Below are positions 34,166 to 42,190 of a stretch of 64,000 bases of DNA, piece after piece. The notes beneath the pieces were generated by a model. It had not been told where the DNA came from. It saw only the letters and a program-made list of their open reading frames with translations, and did not search any database. Made by a program: the position numbers and the translations under genes. This DNA comes from Stigmatella aurantiaca DW4/3-1 (GTDB taxonomy: Bacteria > Myxococcota > Myxococcia > Myxococcales > Myxococcaceae). The DNA lies in the NCBI RefSeq assembly GCF_000165485.1, contig NC_014623.1, positions 3,119,501 to 3,183,500 on the forward strand, read 5' to 3'. Position 1 is the first letter of the stretch, and every line of letters starts with the position of its first letter.

Positions 34166-35896
34166 TCAACACTGTGCATGTGTTGATGCTTCCTTGAGGT
34201 GTGGAAGGAAAACAGAGATGGTTACAGGAGTGTTTGCGACGATTGCGCATGATAGCGCTTGCTGGAATGCGGGTATTCCTGCCGCATCTTTGAGTGCTCG
34301 TTGCAGTAATGCACGCGACACGTCGACGTCCCCTTGCTCCCGTGCGCGATTGGCGAGCGTTCCGACAATAGCCAACTCAAGCCCCAGCGGAAGTTGGAGT
34401 GCAGATGGCTTGAATCTCTTTTCGTCCCATTTCTCGAACGCGGCGAGCAAATCCTTGAGTGTCCATGATAGTGAATCCCCGTAGCCGGCAAGAACAAAAG
34501 GAGCCATCAGTTCAATCGAACACTCGTCTGTGTCGCGCGCGTACTTTGTTAGGGCTTGGTCGGTGCCGGCGACCCTTTGGGCCGGAGTAATGAAGGTGTG
34601 CCATAAATAGCAAATGGCAAGTAGCACCCGTCTTTGCGGTAGCGTGGCCTGGGGCATGAGCTTTAGCGCGTGCGAGACCAAGCTTCTTAGATCCGTAAAA
34701 CGGCCGGTGGACTGATTTAGTTGGTCAGTCATGTGGCTAAGAACGCCAGATAAGTAGCTCACCGCGTTCTTGCCGGTCAGTGCCTCTGATTTATGGATCC
34801 AGTATTGTGGAGCCGCTTCGATCTGGAAGGTGCCGGGTAGGTCTTTATACCAAGCAAACGTCTCCTGCTTCAGTACCGGCTGAGAGTAGATGAACGTTCG
34901 AGTTACGTGCTGGGTTAGCCTGAATAGGCCGGCATAGGTGAGGTAGGGCTCATGTTCCCAGACGATCACTTCCGCCGAAGCTAGTTGCGGTACGCTCAGG
35001 TGTTTTCGAAGCGGCTCAAGATTGTGTACATAGCTAGAGCGAAGCTTGTATGCGTTCTTCAGTGCTTGTATGAGTTCGGACTGGCGAAGTGGGCGCTCCC
35101 GGTTCATGGCGTCGGCGACAAAGAACACGGGCTTGATGTGGCTAGTGACGAAATCGACAAACCTCTTGGAGAGTTTGAGGTGCTTTTCTTTCGTCAGAAT
35201 GGCTCGAATGCGTCCTGCTCGATCCTGATCGACGTCTGCCAGTTCCTTGTCGATCTGTTTGCGTATGGTCTCGTCGTAGTCGATCCAGGTGGGACTGTAG
35301 GTGTCGAATTGCTGCGAAAGCGACTCGAGGCAATAAACTAGAATCGAGTACGCTAGATCAAGGTTGTGGCCCAATGCCTCAAGTGAGCTTCTCATCCCCT
35401 CGAGCGCGCTGATTACGGCGCTGTATGTCTCTCGTGGAAGATCGATTGTTTTCTGTACGAGGGAGGCGAATGCCTCAAGTTCCCCTGGGCGGGCATTTCT
35501 TGCAGGCGTGAAGAATCCGGGCAAGAAATGACCTGGAAGAATTTTGTCCGATGCTCCTCGTGGAGACGAGCGGCAGTGGAGTTCGACGTTTGTTCGATCT
35601 CCGGCAAACCATGCGCCCAAACCGAAAATGCAAAGAGCTTCAAATTGAGAGAGGATTTCCGCGTCGCCAACTCTCCCGATCATCCCTGCCTGAAGAGGGC
35701 CTTCGGGTTTCTCAATTTGATTCGTGTAGCTTACGACGTACGTGGTGATGTCTCCAAACGAGTAGGTCGGCTCAAGCTTGGCCACGCACGTTTCAATTGG
35801 TGCGAACCAGGACAGATTCGAGAAGAATACGCCTTTCCCTTCCGACCTGAATCGCTCTTCCCGAGAGAAAAACTTGCCTGAGATTATCTGGAGCAT
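34166..35896 (-). CDS. HEPN-like protein of ApeA-like architecture, candidate defence gene
   Basis: A 576-aa protein from ATG 35896 (MLQIISGKFF). An in-frame ATG at 36028 would add 44 residues, but a TATAAT element lies 7-12 bp before 35896 and the longer leader is unlike the rest. The N-terminal 250 residues form a mostly beta domain (ISGKFFSREERF, WFAPIETCVAKLEP). A helical domain follows with LRSSYVH, the Arg-x4-His motif of HEPN RNases (Arg286, His291), and then more helices. ApeA-type anti-phage proteins share a beta N-terminus and a HEPN C-terminus. The gene is markedly AT-richer than the phage modules, a sign of transfer. Confidence 0.5.
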   Translation of the reverse strand: MLQIISGKFFSREERFRSEGKGVFFSNLSWFAPIETCVAKLEPTYSFGDITTYVVSYTNQIEKPEGPLQAGMIGRVGDAEILSQFEALCIFGLGAWFAGDRTNVELHCRSSPRGASDKILPGHFLPGFFTPARNARPGELEAFASLVQKTIDLPRETYSAVISALEGMRSSLEALGHNLDLAYSILVYCLESLSQQFDTYSPTWIDYDETIRKQIDKELADVDQDRAGRIRAILTKEKHLKLSKRFVDFVTSHIKPVFFVADAMNRERPLRQSELIQALKNAYKLRSSYVHNLEPLRKHLSVPQLASAEVIVWEHEPYLTYAGLFRLTQHVTRTFIYSQPVLKQETFAWYKDLPGTFQIEAAPQYWIHKSEALTGKNAVSYLSGVLSHMTDQLNQSTGRFTDLRSLVSHALKLMPQATLPQRRVLLAICYLWHTFITPAQRVAGTDQALTKYARDTDECSIELMAPFVLAGYGDSLSWTLKDLLAAFEKWDEKRFKPSALQLPLGLELAIVGTLANRAREQGDVDVSRALLQRALKDAAGIPAFQQALSCAIVANTPVTISVFLPHLKEASTHAQC

Positions 35897-36085
35897 GCAG
35901 GTGCCATTATAGCTGCAACTCCTGAATCCTGGATAGTTGGTTCGCGAGAACGAGAGGGGACGTTCCTCCGGGCTAGGTTCTGACTTGGCCACCGTGTACC
36001 GAAGAGTCCAAGTCGACCCCTGGTACACAGCGCCACCCTCTCCATGTGATCCGCCTGCGGGGCTGGGGGCTGTACCTGCCCCCAG

Positions 36086-36413
36086 CTTGCATCCACCATG
36101 CTCGCCGCTGTCGCCTACCCCCCTTGGGTGATTGCCCCCGGACGCGCTCCTGACGCCTATTGCTGACGGAGGAGCACTACATGCGGATGTGGCCGACGCG
36201 GGATGTGGAGCAGAATGCCGACGGCGGGCGTGAGCTGACGGTGGAGGCCTTCGTCCACGCGCAGCGCGGCGTCGCTGAGCTCCAGCCAGCGAGCGCTGAG
36301 TGGTGCGTGCGGTGGCTACGTGGGTCGGCGGACCTCAACCGCCAGGGCAGCGGCACGGCCGCGGTGCGGGTGACGGCCCGGGGCTGAATTGCATGCGAAG
36401 TGTCGCGAGTGCC
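36086..36413 (+). repeat. dispersed ~300-bp repeat, copy 2
   Basis: Same block as copies 1 and 3, including the upstream TTGGGTGATTGCC segment. It lies between the HEPN-like gene and the Mrr-like gene. Confidence 0.8.
36181..36387 (+). pseudogene. small repeat-borne protein, copy 2 (frameshifted)
   Basis: 68 codons from ATG 36181, with GGAGGAG 6 bp upstream. Relative to copies 1 and 3, one base is missing in the GCGCCGGGG stretch, so translation ends early at a TGA although DNA similarity continues through GTCGCGAGTGCC. The product lacks the last segment of the conserved unit. Confidence 0.6.
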
Positions 36414-36731
36414 AGAGGTGCCCGGGATGCCTCCGTCAAGGCGACCGTGGCGGATAGCGACCTCTGTGCTACCGTTCTCGGGGCGAATGCGCAGGTTCCG
36501 CGCATGATGCGGCTCTTGTCTAGCCCCTGGAATAGAGCTTCGGAAGTACCTCAGCCCGGGCCTCATGCGCGGCCCAACGGCGCGATACTGCTGACTCGCT
36601 AGCAGACCAGGCCGAGGCGGGCCGCCGAACATGGGCCACACAGTGGCGGGCCGGGTGCCCCCCAGGCCGTTAGCGACGAGAAATTGGCCCAGGTAGAGTG
36701 CGGCTGTTCGCACTTGGAGTACAATCCTTTC
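36388..36731. other. intergenic region without supported gene
   Basis: 344 bp. The first 26 bp are the end of the dispersed repeat; nothing else recognisable is seen. Confidence 0.4.
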
Positions 36732-37631
36732 ATGGTGCCCAACATCCGACTGCTCGCAATAGAATCAGGCGATCTCCTGAAATACGAAACGGTCCTCAAG
36801 GAGATTGACCGTTATGGGATGGCAATCCTCCGGATTGCCGTCGAGCGCTTTCCCGTAGATTCAATTTCGTCGCAGCGGGCGCAGCGCATCTTCGATTGGC
36901 TATGCTCGATTGGCCGGACGGAGATGGATCCGAACGCTCGCGCTGAAGCGGTGCGTGCTTTTCTGCACCAGCTTGCGCACAATAAGCCTGAGCTTTGCGC
37001 CCAACTGGATGAGGCCCTTCGCCGCAGTGGCTTTCCCATGCCGCGGGTGGCTGAGCCGAGTCGTGCCGAAGACGCTGCTCGTACTGAGGACGCGAGAAGA
37101 AGGACCCGGCAGGAGTTCGAGCGGACACGCGAAGCTCTGCTCTTGCGTTTTGATGAGCTGGCGGTGTCGGCTCAACCGCAACGGCGTGGCTACGATCTGC
37201 AGGACCTCCTCAATGGATTACTTTCGCTCTATGAAGTCCCGTCCGCTCGGAGCTTTACTCGAAACGAGGGAGGCGAGCAGATCGACGGGGCGTTCCGGCA
37301 TGGTGCTTGGTACTACTTAGTGGAGTGTCGCTGGAGGCGAGCTCCCGCTGATACTCGGGACCTCGATGGCCTTGTTGGGCAGGTCAGTCGTTCCGGAAAG
37401 CAGTCGATGGGGCTCTTCCTTTCAATGAATGGCTGGTCTGAGAACGTGGTTCCGCTTCTGAAGCAGAATGCGTCAAAATCCATCTTGCTTGCCGACGGAG
37501 GTGATCTTCGAGCGGTCCTAACAGGCGCCCTATCATTTCAAGAGCTGCTGGATGCGAAGGAGCGAAGCCTTAGTCTTGAAGGGGAGCCTTTCTACTCTTC
37601 GAGTCAAATCGTACGCGACCGCAGCAGCTAG
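36732..37631 (+). CDS. Mrr-like restriction endonuclease-fold protein
   Basis: A 299-aa protein; ATG 36732 is preferred over an upstream TTG. The first 90 residues are helical, a charged coiled coil covers about 110-150, and the C-terminal domain (about 150-285) is a restriction-endonuclease fold. It opens with GYDLQDLLNGLLSLYE, then EQIDGAF (Asp185), YYLVECRW (Glu198-x-Arg200), VGQVSRSGKQSMGLFLSM and ILLADGGDL. These are the Mrr-catalytic landmarks, except that the ExK lysine is Arg. It would bind or cut DNA, perhaps modified DNA. It is the first of two adjacent nuclease-type genes. Confidence 0.65.
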   Translation: MVPNIRLLAIESGDLLKYETVLKEIDRYGMAILRIAVERFPVDSISSQRAQRIFDWLCSIGRTEMDPNARAEAVRAFLHQLAHNKPELCAQLDEALRRSGFPMPRVAEPSRAEDAARTEDARRRTRQEFERTREALLLRFDELAVSAQPQRRGYDLQDLLNGLLSLYEVPSARSFTRNEGGEQIDGAFRHGAWYYLVECRWRRAPADTRDLDGLVGQVSRSGKQSMGLFLSMNGWSENVVPLLKQNASKSILLADGGDLRAVLTGALSFQELLDAKERSLSLEGEPFYSSSQIVRDRSS

Positions 37632-37758
37632 CGCGTGTTCGCTTCGCGTCTTTACGTTGCTGGAATTCCTGGCATGTTGGTGTGTTTGGATAGTGAAGGG
37701 ACGCCTGGGGCAAATGGCTCCGCACGGGCGTTGATCTGGTGGGCTGAGGGAACGCCAA

Positions 37759-38607
37759 ATGGAACGGCTTGATTTTCTGAATTGCATTTGGTGTGAGAGA
37801 CCGTATCCGCCAGCAGTGCAGAGTCGCGAGCATGTCCTGCCGGAGTTTTTGGGGGGCAACAAGACTCTGCCGGGTGGCGCAGTTTGCAAGGAGTGTAACA
37901 ACAATCTCAACACGTGGCTCGATCAGCCGCTCAAGATTCAGTTCCAATCACTTATTACGCACTTCGACGTGCGGAGTGGCAAGAGAGACTCGGCAGCGTC
38001 TGCTCGTGTCCAGGTGGCTACGAACCAAGGCCCAATCCCTGCAACCATGCTGCCAGGTGGGCAACTGACTCGTCCAGAGCATAGCCGTCAAGCACGCGTG
38101 CGGTATGGGGAAGAGGTGCTCGAAGAGTGGATTGTCCGAGCTGACGTCGTCGAAGACTTCATCGACGAACGCCGCCGGCACATGAATCTCGTCGACGTCG
38201 AGTGTATCCCCCTGGTTCTTGGTGCCGCTTTTGTGAACCTGCGAGGGAAGGCAGAGGTTTTACTCCGGTCTACTGTCCGCGCTGGTGTGAACCTCGTTGC
38301 CCTCAAGGCGACTGAGTTGCTTTCCTTACCAGAGTTCCAGGGGGTGAGGTGCTATGTGCTGAGGAGTGATTGTGCTGTGCCTGAGTTTCGTGCCTCGGCA
38401 TCCGCGCTGCTTCTGAAAGGCGGATTTGAAATCAAGGAGTGTCGCCTGGAACACGCGATCTTCTTCTATGCGGAGCATGGCGGGTCTGCGCTATTTGAGT
38501 TGCGAATGTTTGGTGACATCTTCTGCAGAGTCCAAATTGCCGAGGAGTGGAGTGGTCCAACAACAGAATTGAAGGAGCAGTTCCTCGGCGGACATCAGCC
38601 ACCGTGA
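37759..38607 (+). CDS. HNH endonuclease
   Basis: A 282-aa protein with an N-terminal HNH zinc finger: CIWCERP, then SREHVLPEFLGG (the His of the first strand) and CKECNNNLN closing the finger and giving the second metal-site residues. The remaining about 200 residues form an alpha/beta domain that may bind nucleic acid or sense a ligand. It lies 127 bp after the Mrr-like gene in the same direction. It is probably a cargo defence nuclease; substrate unknown. Confidence 0.7.
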   Translation: MERLDFLNCIWCERPYPPAVQSREHVLPEFLGGNKTLPGGAVCKECNNNLNTWLDQPLKIQFQSLITHFDVRSGKRDSAASARVQVATNQGPIPATMLPGGQLTRPEHSRQARVRYGEEVLEEWIVRADVVEDFIDERRRHMNLVDVECIPLVLGAAFVNLRGKAEVLLRSTVRAGVNLVALKATELLSLPEFQGVRCYVLRSDCAVPEFRASASALLLKGGFEIKECRLEHAIFFYAEHGGSALFELRMFGDIFCRVQIAEEWSGPTTELKEQFLGGHQPP

Positions 38608-38706
38608 TGTCATGGGTTTCAAGTTCTGCCTCCCGTTCTAGTCGGATGTGACTACAGGTAGGGCGGATGGGGGCCGCCTATGCACAAACGGCGGTCCTGA
38701 AGTCCG

Positions 38707-38720
38707 AGCCCAAAAGGGCT
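38707..38720 (+). terminator. short hairpin after HNH gene
   Basis: AGCCC AAAA GGGCT, a 5-bp stem 100 bp after the HNH stop. Weak. Confidence 0.25.
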
Positions 38721-38723
38721 ACG

Positions 38724-39030
38724 GCTTAGGCGTCACCCTTGGGGATTGTCCCGGCCGAACTCCCGACACCTACTGCTGCCGGAGTAGCACTGCATGCGGA
38801 TGCGGCTGACGCAGGATGTGGAGCAGGAGGCTGACGGCCGGCGGGAGCTGACGGTGGAGGTCTTCGTCCATGCGCGGCGGGGCGGCGTCGCTGAGATCCA
38901 GCCCGCGGGCGCTGAGTGGCGCGTGCGGTGGTTGCGTGGGACGGCGGACCTCAACCGCCAGGGCAGCGGCACGGCCATGGTGCGGGTGACGGTGCCGGGG
39001 CTGTACCGCGGGCGGAGCGTCGCGAGTGCC
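38724..39030 (+). repeat. dispersed ~300-bp repeat, copy 3
   Basis: Same block as copies 1 and 2, between the HNH gene and the orphan nuclease gene. Confidence 0.8.
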
Positions 39031-39150
39031 CGGCGCGGCCGGTCTGGTCCTCTTCCGCTGCCTGCTATGGCGTTGTCGGGCTTGCCGCGTCAGGTCGCCG
39101 CTGCCTCAGCTTGCGGCTGCATACTTCCCATGCTCCTTTGGGCCAACTAG
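38794..39150 (+). CDS. small repeat-borne protein, copy 3
   Basis: A 118-aa frame from ATG 38794, with GGAGTAG upstream. The first 78 residues match copy 1 almost exactly (RLTQDVEQ, ELTVEVFVHARRGGVAEIQ, DLNRQGSGTAMVRVTVPG). The last 40 residues are unrelated to copy 1, so the shared unit ends at SVAS. Near-identity between copies 1 and 3 indicates recent duplication or ongoing recombination. Confidence 0.5.
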   Translation: MRMRLTQDVEQEADGRRELTVEVFVHARRGGVAEIQPAGAEWRVRWLRGTADLNRQGSGTAMVRVTVPGLYRGRSVASARRGRSGPLPLPAMALSGLPRQVAAASACGCILPMLLWAN

Positions 39151-39225
39151 CGAGGTTTCCATCCTGAGCGAGCATTGTCCGGTAGGTTCATCTCTGCTCG
39201 TCCGCCCGATGCCCCTCGCATTTGA

Positions 39226-40941
39226 ATGGAGTCGAGAGTGCGTTTCGCCCCCACCCCCATGGACCCGCCCTGGCCGTACTCCGCCTCAAAAGTGCTCTCC
39301 CGCCCCAAGAGGGAGCTGAGCACGGACGACGTCATTAAACGGCTCCGACGATTTAGCCGGAACGGGCTGCTCAAAATGGGAGCTGAAATCCTCTGGTACG
39401 CGTGGAACCACTCAGACGTGCTGGAGAATGGGGCTCCGGGAAGCATTGGCAACTTCATCACCCGGACGTATTCAGAGCGCCTCATCACTCTCGCGGGGGC
39501 GTTCGCGAGTTCGCACAACCGTGCCGAGCCTGCGGAGGTGGACTTCAGGCTCCTCTGCTGGGAACTCCACCAGTGTTCCGATGGACCCGTACTCGGCCCA
39601 GATGTTCTGCAGGAGGTCTCCTCTCGCCTCGTGCAGCTTCCTAAAGATTCGCCCTTGCGGAAACTCGATACGGCCTTCACTCACCGCCTCATGATCGAGG
39701 CGTTCAAGGCCCGTATTGTCGCCGCGCAGTTCGAAGGACGAATCTGGGACAAGGCCAGCCTCATTCGCCCGCTCCTCATTGCGCGGGAACTTGCATCCTT
39801 GGGGCGAAAGGCCGGAGGAGATGCCTACGACCGTGCGGAGCGCCAGTTCTTCCTGACCTCCTTGGAGGGTTTCTTTCGGGCTGCGTGGGCAATCTATACG
39901 AAGGCCTCCGACGGGGTGCGCATCGAGGCGGCAAGTCCGCGAGGGCCGGTCATTGTCCATGATCACGGGCGCTTCCGGGGGGATTCGTGGCAGTTCGATT
40001 CAGAGTCCCAGGAGCACGTAGGCCTGACAGAGGACGACGTGCGTGCAGTAACAAGCCGGCTCTCCATGCCGCTCAGCAAGTACGCCGAACGTCGGGCTGC
40101 ACTCCGCCAGATGGACCCCGCGGTGCGGAAGTACGACGGCCTCGCCGATGTATTGGTGACGCGCCCCCTTGTTGACTTGGAGCTTGAGAGGCTTGGCGAG
40201 GACTTTCTTCTCCCGTCGCCGTGGCGGTTCATTTCGGGGATGGGCACCTTCGTCCTCCACGAGTTCGTTTCGTTCTTGCAGGCCCATAGAGCCACGGCGC
40301 TGGGGGGGCAGGACGCATACGCTCTTCGAGGCGAAGCTTTCGGAAATTACCTGCGAGATCTTCTACGTGCGCGCCCTGGTGTTCACGATTGCGATGCCCC
40401 TGAGATGGGCGGACTCACGAGCCGTAAGCCGGATTTTCTATGGGTAGGTGAGGAGTATGGAGTGATGGTGGAGGCGAAGGTCTTCCTCCGCCCGAATGAG
40501 GATCGGCTTCTGGTGGACGCAACCTCTGCCGTGGAAACCTGGCGGCGCGCTGCCGAGACCATCTCGCAGGCGGTTGGCCTCCTGCGAAATAGCCGTGCGG
40601 TGCTCGAGCGGCACATCCGCTTGCCGGAGAAGTGGGTGCTCATCGTGGTGAGCAACGAGGACTTGATTGAATCCACCACGGGCTTCAAGGGGGTTGCTAG
40701 GGCGGGAAACCTGCTTGATGGCACGGGTTTGGATGCACTCGCCCTGCTGAGCTCGAGCGAGTTCGAGGACTGGGTGGTGCACGGCAGTCCAGATGAACTG
40801 GCACGCCAAGCGGTTCAGGCATGGTCGAATCTGAAGCCAGGTGATCTTGGCTATGACAGCCGGGTGTCCCGTCAGAGTAGCCAGCGAGAATCGGAACTTC
40901 CGCACATCGCTGAGGCATGGAGCAGCCTCATCCCTGCCTAG
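39226..40941 (+). CDS. orphan PD-(D/E)XK nuclease-domain protein
   Basis: A 571-aa protein that I cannot assign to a named family. Met12 is an alternative start. Residues about 30-370 are helical with no known motif (IKRLRRFSRNGLLKMGAEIL, YSERLITLAGAF). The C-terminal domain has a textbook nuclease core: RKPDFLWVGEEYGVMVEAKV, with Asp403 and Glu416-x-Lys418, preceded by the helix GEAFGNYLRDLL and followed by a QAVGLL helix and a WVLIVVSNED strand. The long helical part may sense a trigger. It stands alone between dispersed repeat copy 3 and a proteasome-fold gene, so it is a candidate single-gene defence system. Confidence 0.65.
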   Translation: MESRVRFAPTPMDPPWPYSASKVLSRPKRELSTDDVIKRLRRFSRNGLLKMGAEILWYAWNHSDVLENGAPGSIGNFITRTYSERLITLAGAFASSHNRAEPAEVDFRLLCWELHQCSDGPVLGPDVLQEVSSRLVQLPKDSPLRKLDTAFTHRLMIEAFKARIVAAQFEGRIWDKASLIRPLLIARELASLGRKAGGDAYDRAERQFFLTSLEGFFRAAWAIYTKASDGVRIEAASPRGPVIVHDHGRFRGDSWQFDSESQEHVGLTEDDVRAVTSRLSMPLSKYAERRAALRQMDPAVRKYDGLADVLVTRPLVDLELERLGEDFLLPSPWRFISGMGTFVLHEFVSFLQAHRATALGGQDAYALRGEAFGNYLRDLLRARPGVHDCDAPEMGGLTSRKPDFLWVGEEYGVMVEAKVFLRPNEDRLLVDATSAVETWRRAAETISQAVGLLRNSRAVLERHIRLPEKWVLIVVSNEDLIESTTGFKGVARAGNLLDGTGLDALALLSSSEFEDWVVHGSPDELARQAVQAWSNLKPGDLGYDSRVSRQSSQRESELPHIAEAWSSLIPA

Positions 40942-41127
40942 GAGAGGTAGACGTCCTGGTGCAGTTGGTGCTGCGGTTCTAGGCTCGATGAAGCGGGGCG
41001 CCCTCCTGGAGTGGGCGCCGCCGCGCTCACTACGATGCGATGTTCACTCTTCTGGAAGGGTCGATGAGTCTTGAATCGGACTGCTGTGAAGCGCGGTGGG
41101 AAACTGGACGCGCTTCTTGTACGTCCG

Positions 41128-41778
41128 CTAGTCACGCGTGAGAGTGCAGATGCATCGGGCAATTAGAGGCGTGTCCGCAGTGTGGTTGATGATGATGCCA
41201 GTGACCCCGCCATCCACCTGATATGGCAGCGATGATGAGTGCTCACCGACATAGGCGGCGAGCCTTTCCATATCAGCCGCTGTCACGAAATCCGCAATGT
41301 ACCGGCCGCCGGCTGCTCCGCCCGAGTCGATGAACGCCCAGCCTTCGTGAAGTTCATCAGGCTTTAGACTCTCCAGTCGAAACGCGTCGTCCGCGCCGAC
41401 CCTGAAGGACCACCTGGCGACGCTCGTTCGGGTTGCGACATATATATGTCCAGCGGTTGATGATAGCTTGCACTTGTGTTCGCGGAGCACTTTGCGGTAG
41501 CTGCTTGCCATCTCGGCCAGCAATTCCATTGAGTCCGGCGACATTAGATCAATGCCGGATAGCGGCGGCCAATCCAGCTTCTTGGGCCAATCGCCAAGTC
41601 CATTCTTAAGGATCATGGCAAATAGTTCGTCGCCAAGTACCGCGACAAAAGTCGACTCCATCCAGTCGCAGGGAAACACCTTCTCGATGGTCGTGTCCTG
41701 CCCGTTCTCTTCCTTGACGAAGATGTCGGCGAGAAGCACGTTGCGGCCCTTCAAATGCGCAGCAAGGACGATTGTCAT
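41128..41778 (-). CDS. proteasome/HslV-fold (Ntn-hydrolase-like) protein
   Basis: A 216-aa protein whose start (M-TIVLAAHLKGRNVLLAD) resembles a proteasome beta or HslV subunit, with Thr2 exposed after Met removal. A ESTFVAVLGDELFAMIL strand-helix, a SSYRKVLREHKC helix, and later FIDSGGAAGGRYIADFV follow, the last corresponding to the GSGG turn and helix. No ATPase partner (HslU, Mpa, ClpX) is encoded nearby. It could be an orphan peptidase or an inactive member of the fold. The assignment is from pattern only. It is transcribed leftwards, convergent with the orphan nuclease gene. Confidence 0.4.
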   Translation of the reverse strand: MTIVLAAHLKGRNVLLADIFVKEENGQDTTIEKVFPCDWMESTFVAVLGDELFAMILKNGLGDWPKKLDWPPLSGIDLMSPDSMELLAEMASSYRKVLREHKCKLSSTAGHIYVATRTSVARWSFRVGADDAFRLESLKPDELHEGWAFIDSGGAAGGRYIADFVTAADMERLAAYVGEHSSSLPYQVDGGVTGIIINHTADTPLIARCICTLTRD

Positions 41779-42190
41779 AGGCTACAATCTACCACGCCGC
41801 CGTGGCTGTCGAGCGGCAGTGACTGTAGCTGCGCTCCTGGCAAGCGAGGCGTGGGCGAGCATGCCCCTCCGCAGAGCCCATCTTCCCTCATGCGTACCGA
41901 TGTTCTGCCCATGCGGGTCGGGTTCGGTGACTTTGGGAGACCGTCCACCAGTGGTTGGTCGGCCTGTAGGCGGATGGGGCCTTGCTCGAGAGGACCTCTC
42001 CGGCGCTTCTTGAGTGGAACGGCCCCCAATCAGCGAAAACCGGGCGTCGCGGTAACCAACGGGGGCGCCGAGGGTGGAATAAGGGTCTAGTCAACTAGAC
42101 CTATTCGGTCGTGTTTAGCGGAGCAAAAGGGGACTTCTCGCCGAAGGAACTTGCCGCCTTGGGGTGGCCGTAGCTGTGCTGCGGCCCTTC
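41779..42190. other. divergent intergenic region with operator
   Basis: 412 bp between the proteasome-fold gene (-) and the RDD gene (+). No supported gene. It contains the best operator palindrome of the window at 42084-42101. Confidence 0.5.
42084..42101. promoter_or_regulatory. XRE-type operator candidate, site 4 (best palindrome)
   Basis: GGTCTAGTCAACTAGACC: perfect 8-bp arms around a CA centre, 90 bp before the RDD gene. It shares AGTCAACTAGACCTA with site 1, more than 31 kb away. Confidence 0.7.

Noticed and set aside
29174-42190. Insertion sequence or transposase in the accessory island
   Set aside because: No transposase motif or terminal inverted repeats were seen; the dispersed repeats carry only a small unknown protein.
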